From positions 1 through 8,376 of the forward strand of contig CANCFZ010000104.1 of assembly GCA_947377425.1 (NCBI GenBank): a DNA stretch of 8,376 nucleotides, given 5' to 3'. Source of the stretch: Flavobacteriaceae bacterium. Lineage in GTDB: Bacteria > Bacteroidota > Bacteroidia > Flavobacteriales > Flavobacteriaceae. Below the pieces are notes generated by a model, which had not been told where the DNA came from, ran no database searches, and saw nothing but the letters and a program-made list of their open reading frames with translations. Of this stretch, positions 6,467 to 8,376 are shown piece by piece (position 1 is the first letter of the stretch; the number at the start of each line of letters is the position of its first letter). Position numbers and translations under genes: made by a program.

Positions 6467-8376
6467 CTATTTTTTAGTTGCATAAATAGTACTCATAACA
6501 GTTACAAAACTGACGATTGTTATGGTACTTAATGGCATTATAATAGCCGCAACTATGGGAAGCAAATTGCCTGTAACAGCAAAACTCAATCCTACTACAT
6601 TATATAACAATGAAAGCGCAAAACTCATGTAAATTGTTTTCATTGCATTTTTAGAAAACTTCATAAAAAAGGCTATTTTTTGAAATTGTGTTGCGTCTAA
6701 AATTCCATCACACGCTGGCGAAAACACATTTACATTTTCTGAAATTGAGATTCCTATATTACTTTGTGCCAAAGCTCCTGAATCGTTCAATCCATCACCC
6801 ACCATCATTACATTTTTCCCTTGTTTTTGAAGATTTTCTATGTATTCTAATTTCTGTTCTGGTTTCTGATTGAAAACTAAAGTTGTTGAAGACGGAAGCA
6901 TTTTTTCTAAAATTTTACGTTCGCCATCATTATCTCCAGACAGAACAACTAGATTATAACTTTTTGCTAATCGTTCGAATAATTGTTCTAAACCAACTCT
7001 GTATTGATTATTGAAAACATAACTTCCTTTGTAAATTCCGTTAATTTCAACATGAACTTTGGTTTTCTTATGCGTGTTTTCACTCATGTGTTGCAAAAAT
7101 TGTGATGAACCTAATTTTATAGTTCCTTCTTCAAATTCAGCAAAAATTCCTTTACCAATTATTTCTTCAAAATGTAATGGCTGTTTTTTCTCTTGATTTG
7201 GTATAAAATCGTATAATCGTCTACTTAATGGATGATTAGAACCTCTCAAAGTATTGTATACTAATTTTAATTCGAAGTCGTTTAAAGCTTCACCTTCATA
7301 GGTTATAGAAGTCTTTTTGTTGGTGGTAATTGTTCCAGTTTTATCAAATACAATTGTATCTACTTTAGCTAATTGTTCAATAACCATTGCGTTTTTAAGG
7401 TATAACTTTCGTCTTCCCATGATTCGTAATACATTTCCTTGTGTGAAAGGCGCCGTCAATGCCAAAGCACATGGACAAGCTACTATAAGAATTGCTGTAA
7501 ACACATTAAATGCAGTATCAACACTAATAAAAATCCAATATAGAAATGACACAAACGCAAGTCCTAATAGTGCTGGCGTAAAGTAACGACTGATTTTATC
7601 GGTGATGGTTTTGTGTTTGATTTCTACTTTCTTCTGAAAAACATCGTTACTCCACAATTGCGTTAAATAACTGTTTGAAACCGAAAATAAGACTTCCATT
7701 TCGATGACTTTTCCGAGTTGTTTTCCGCCTGCGAACACTTTGTCTCCTGATTTTTTTTCAATTTGAACTGCTTCACCCGTAACAAAACTATAATCGATGG
7801 AAGCTTTTTCGGAAATTAAAATACCGTCGACTGGAATTAATTCTTGGTTTCGAATTAGCAATCTATCACCTTTTACAATATCATAAACTTGAACTGGAAT
7901 TTCAGTTCCATCGGATAAAATTTTAGTAATTGCTATTGGAAAATACGATTTGTAATCTCTTTCAAACGATAAGAAACTATAGGTTTTCATTTGAAATAAC
8001 TTTCCTAACAACATGAAGAAAATTAATCCGCACATACTATCGAAAAAACCTTGTCCGTAATCAAATACAATATCAACTGTGCTTCTGACAAACATTACAA
8101 TAATTCCTAAAGCAATTGGAATTTCAATATTCAACATTTTAGCTTTAATACTTCTCCATGCGGCAACATAATAACCACTGGCAGAATACAAAAAAGAAGG
8201 AAGAGAAATAACAAAAATCAACCAACGAAGAAATCCGCGATATTGGTTGATCCAAAATTCGTTTACTTCAAAATATTCTGGAAACGAAAGCAACATGATA
8301 TTTCCAAAACAGAAAAACGCTACGCCAATTTTATAGATTAAGCTTCTATCAATTACTTTTTTACCTTCATCAAAGT
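6467..8376 (-). CDS. ccoI: Cation-transporting P1B-type ATPase CcoI (FixI), copper delivery for cbb3 oxidase; 5' end outside window
   Basis: The frame ends at TAG (6467-6469) and stays open to the right edge. The ATG at 8296 is internal, since 26 in-frame codons precede it (FDEGKKVIDRSLIYK then a hydrophobic stretch ending FCFGNI), and the usual N-terminal metal-binding domain must lie beyond the window. Counting from that Met, the P1B-ATPase landmarks are: TGEA at 173 (actuator), C274-P-C276 in the metal-site helix, D318-KTGT (phosphorylated Asp), SNHP at 353 with H355 of the nucleotide domain, SGDN at 453, GDGLND at 500, and YN at 565 plus MPLST at 587 in the last two helices, positions that bind metal in Cu(I) ATPases. 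CcoI exports Cu(I) to the periplasmic side for the CuB centre of CcoN. It lies 117 bases upstream of ccoS, so it may be transcribed separately or read through into the operon. Confidence 0.94.
   Translation of the reverse strand, partial: FDEGKKVIDRSLIYKIGVAFFCFGNIMLLSFPEYFEVNEFWINQYRGFLRWLIFVISLPSFLYSASGYYVAAWRSIKAKMLNIEIPIALGIIVMFVRSTVDIVFDYGQGFFDSMCGLIFFMLLGKLFQMKTYSFLSFERDYKSYFPIAITKILSDGTEIPVQVYDIVKGDRLLIRNQELIPVDGILISEKASIDYSFVTGEAVQIEKKSGDKVFAGGKQLGKVIEMEVLFSVSNSYLTQLWSNDVFQKKVEIKHKTITDKISRYFTPALLGLAFVSFLYWIFISVDTAFNVFTAILIVACPCALALTAPFTQGNVLRIMGRRKLYLKNAMVIEQLAKVDTIVFDKTGTITTNKKTSITYEGEALNDFELKLVYNTLRGSNHPLSRRLYDFIPNQEKKQPLHFEEIIGKGIFAEFEEGTIKLGSSQFLQHMSENTHKKTKVHVEINGIYKGSYVFNNQYRVGLEQLFERLAKSYNLVVLSGDNDGERKILEKMLPSSTTLVFNQKPEQKLEYIENLQKQGKNVMMVGDGLNDSGALAQSNIGISISENVNVFSPACDGILDATQFQKIAFFMKFSKNAMKTIYMSFALSLLYNVVGLSFAVTGNLLPIVAAIIMPLSTITIVSFVTVMSTIYATKK

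Noticed and set aside
7317..7586. Plus-strand reading frame of 89 codons opposite ccoI
   Set aside because: It lies antisense to the CPC and DKTGT region, where codon constraint of ccoI explains the openness; no motif or plausible start signal.

Overview
The window reads as a chromosomal fragment from a low-GC Bacteroidota bacterium, most likely a Flavobacteriaceae member. The supporting signs are strong A+T bias, start codons preceded by A/T-rich leaders instead of clear Shine-Dalgarno sequences, a Bacteroidota-type -7 promoter element (TAnnTTTG), and the characteristic CcoNO fusion. Taxonomy is an inference from these features, not from a database search.

Almost the whole window is one minus-strand cluster for building cytochrome cbb3 oxidase, the high-affinity terminal oxidase used at low oxygen. 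In transcription order (right to left) it holds: ccoI (copper P-type ATPase, 5' end beyond the right edge), a 117-bp promoter region, ccoS, a fused ccoN-ccoO gene, ccoQ (a 55-residue gene at 3801-3968), ccoP (monohaem type), a hairpin, ccoG (FixG/RdxA ferredoxin-like protein), ccoH (FixH), and a TauE/SafE-like six-helix membrane protein with an HCxxMC motif. From ccoS onward the genes are separated by only 2 to 59 bases, so they probably form one operon.

At the far left, bases 3-95 on the plus strand encode the last 30 residues of a convergent gene whose sequence matches the end of HemN, the oxygen-independent coproporphyrinogen III oxidase. Haem synthesis under low oxygen therefore sits tail-to-tail with the haem-rich oxidase operon.

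The genes fit together as follows: CcoI and perhaps the TauE/SafE-like protein handle copper; CcoG may reduce copper or assist redox steps; CcoH, CcoS and CcoQ assemble and stabilise the complex; CcoNO and CcoP are the catalytic and electron-input subunits. A perfect 7-bp inverted repeat (TATGATA-TT-TATCATA) lies about 42 bases upstream of the predicted start of transcription of ccoS, where a class II Crp/Fnr activator would bind. This is the clearest regulatory signal in the window.

I did not find evidence for an undescribed system. The window is a well-preserved respiratory locus, and the points worth checking are the putative Fnr-type promoter, the intra-operon hairpin, the monohaem CcoP and an insertion in the CcoO part of the fusion.
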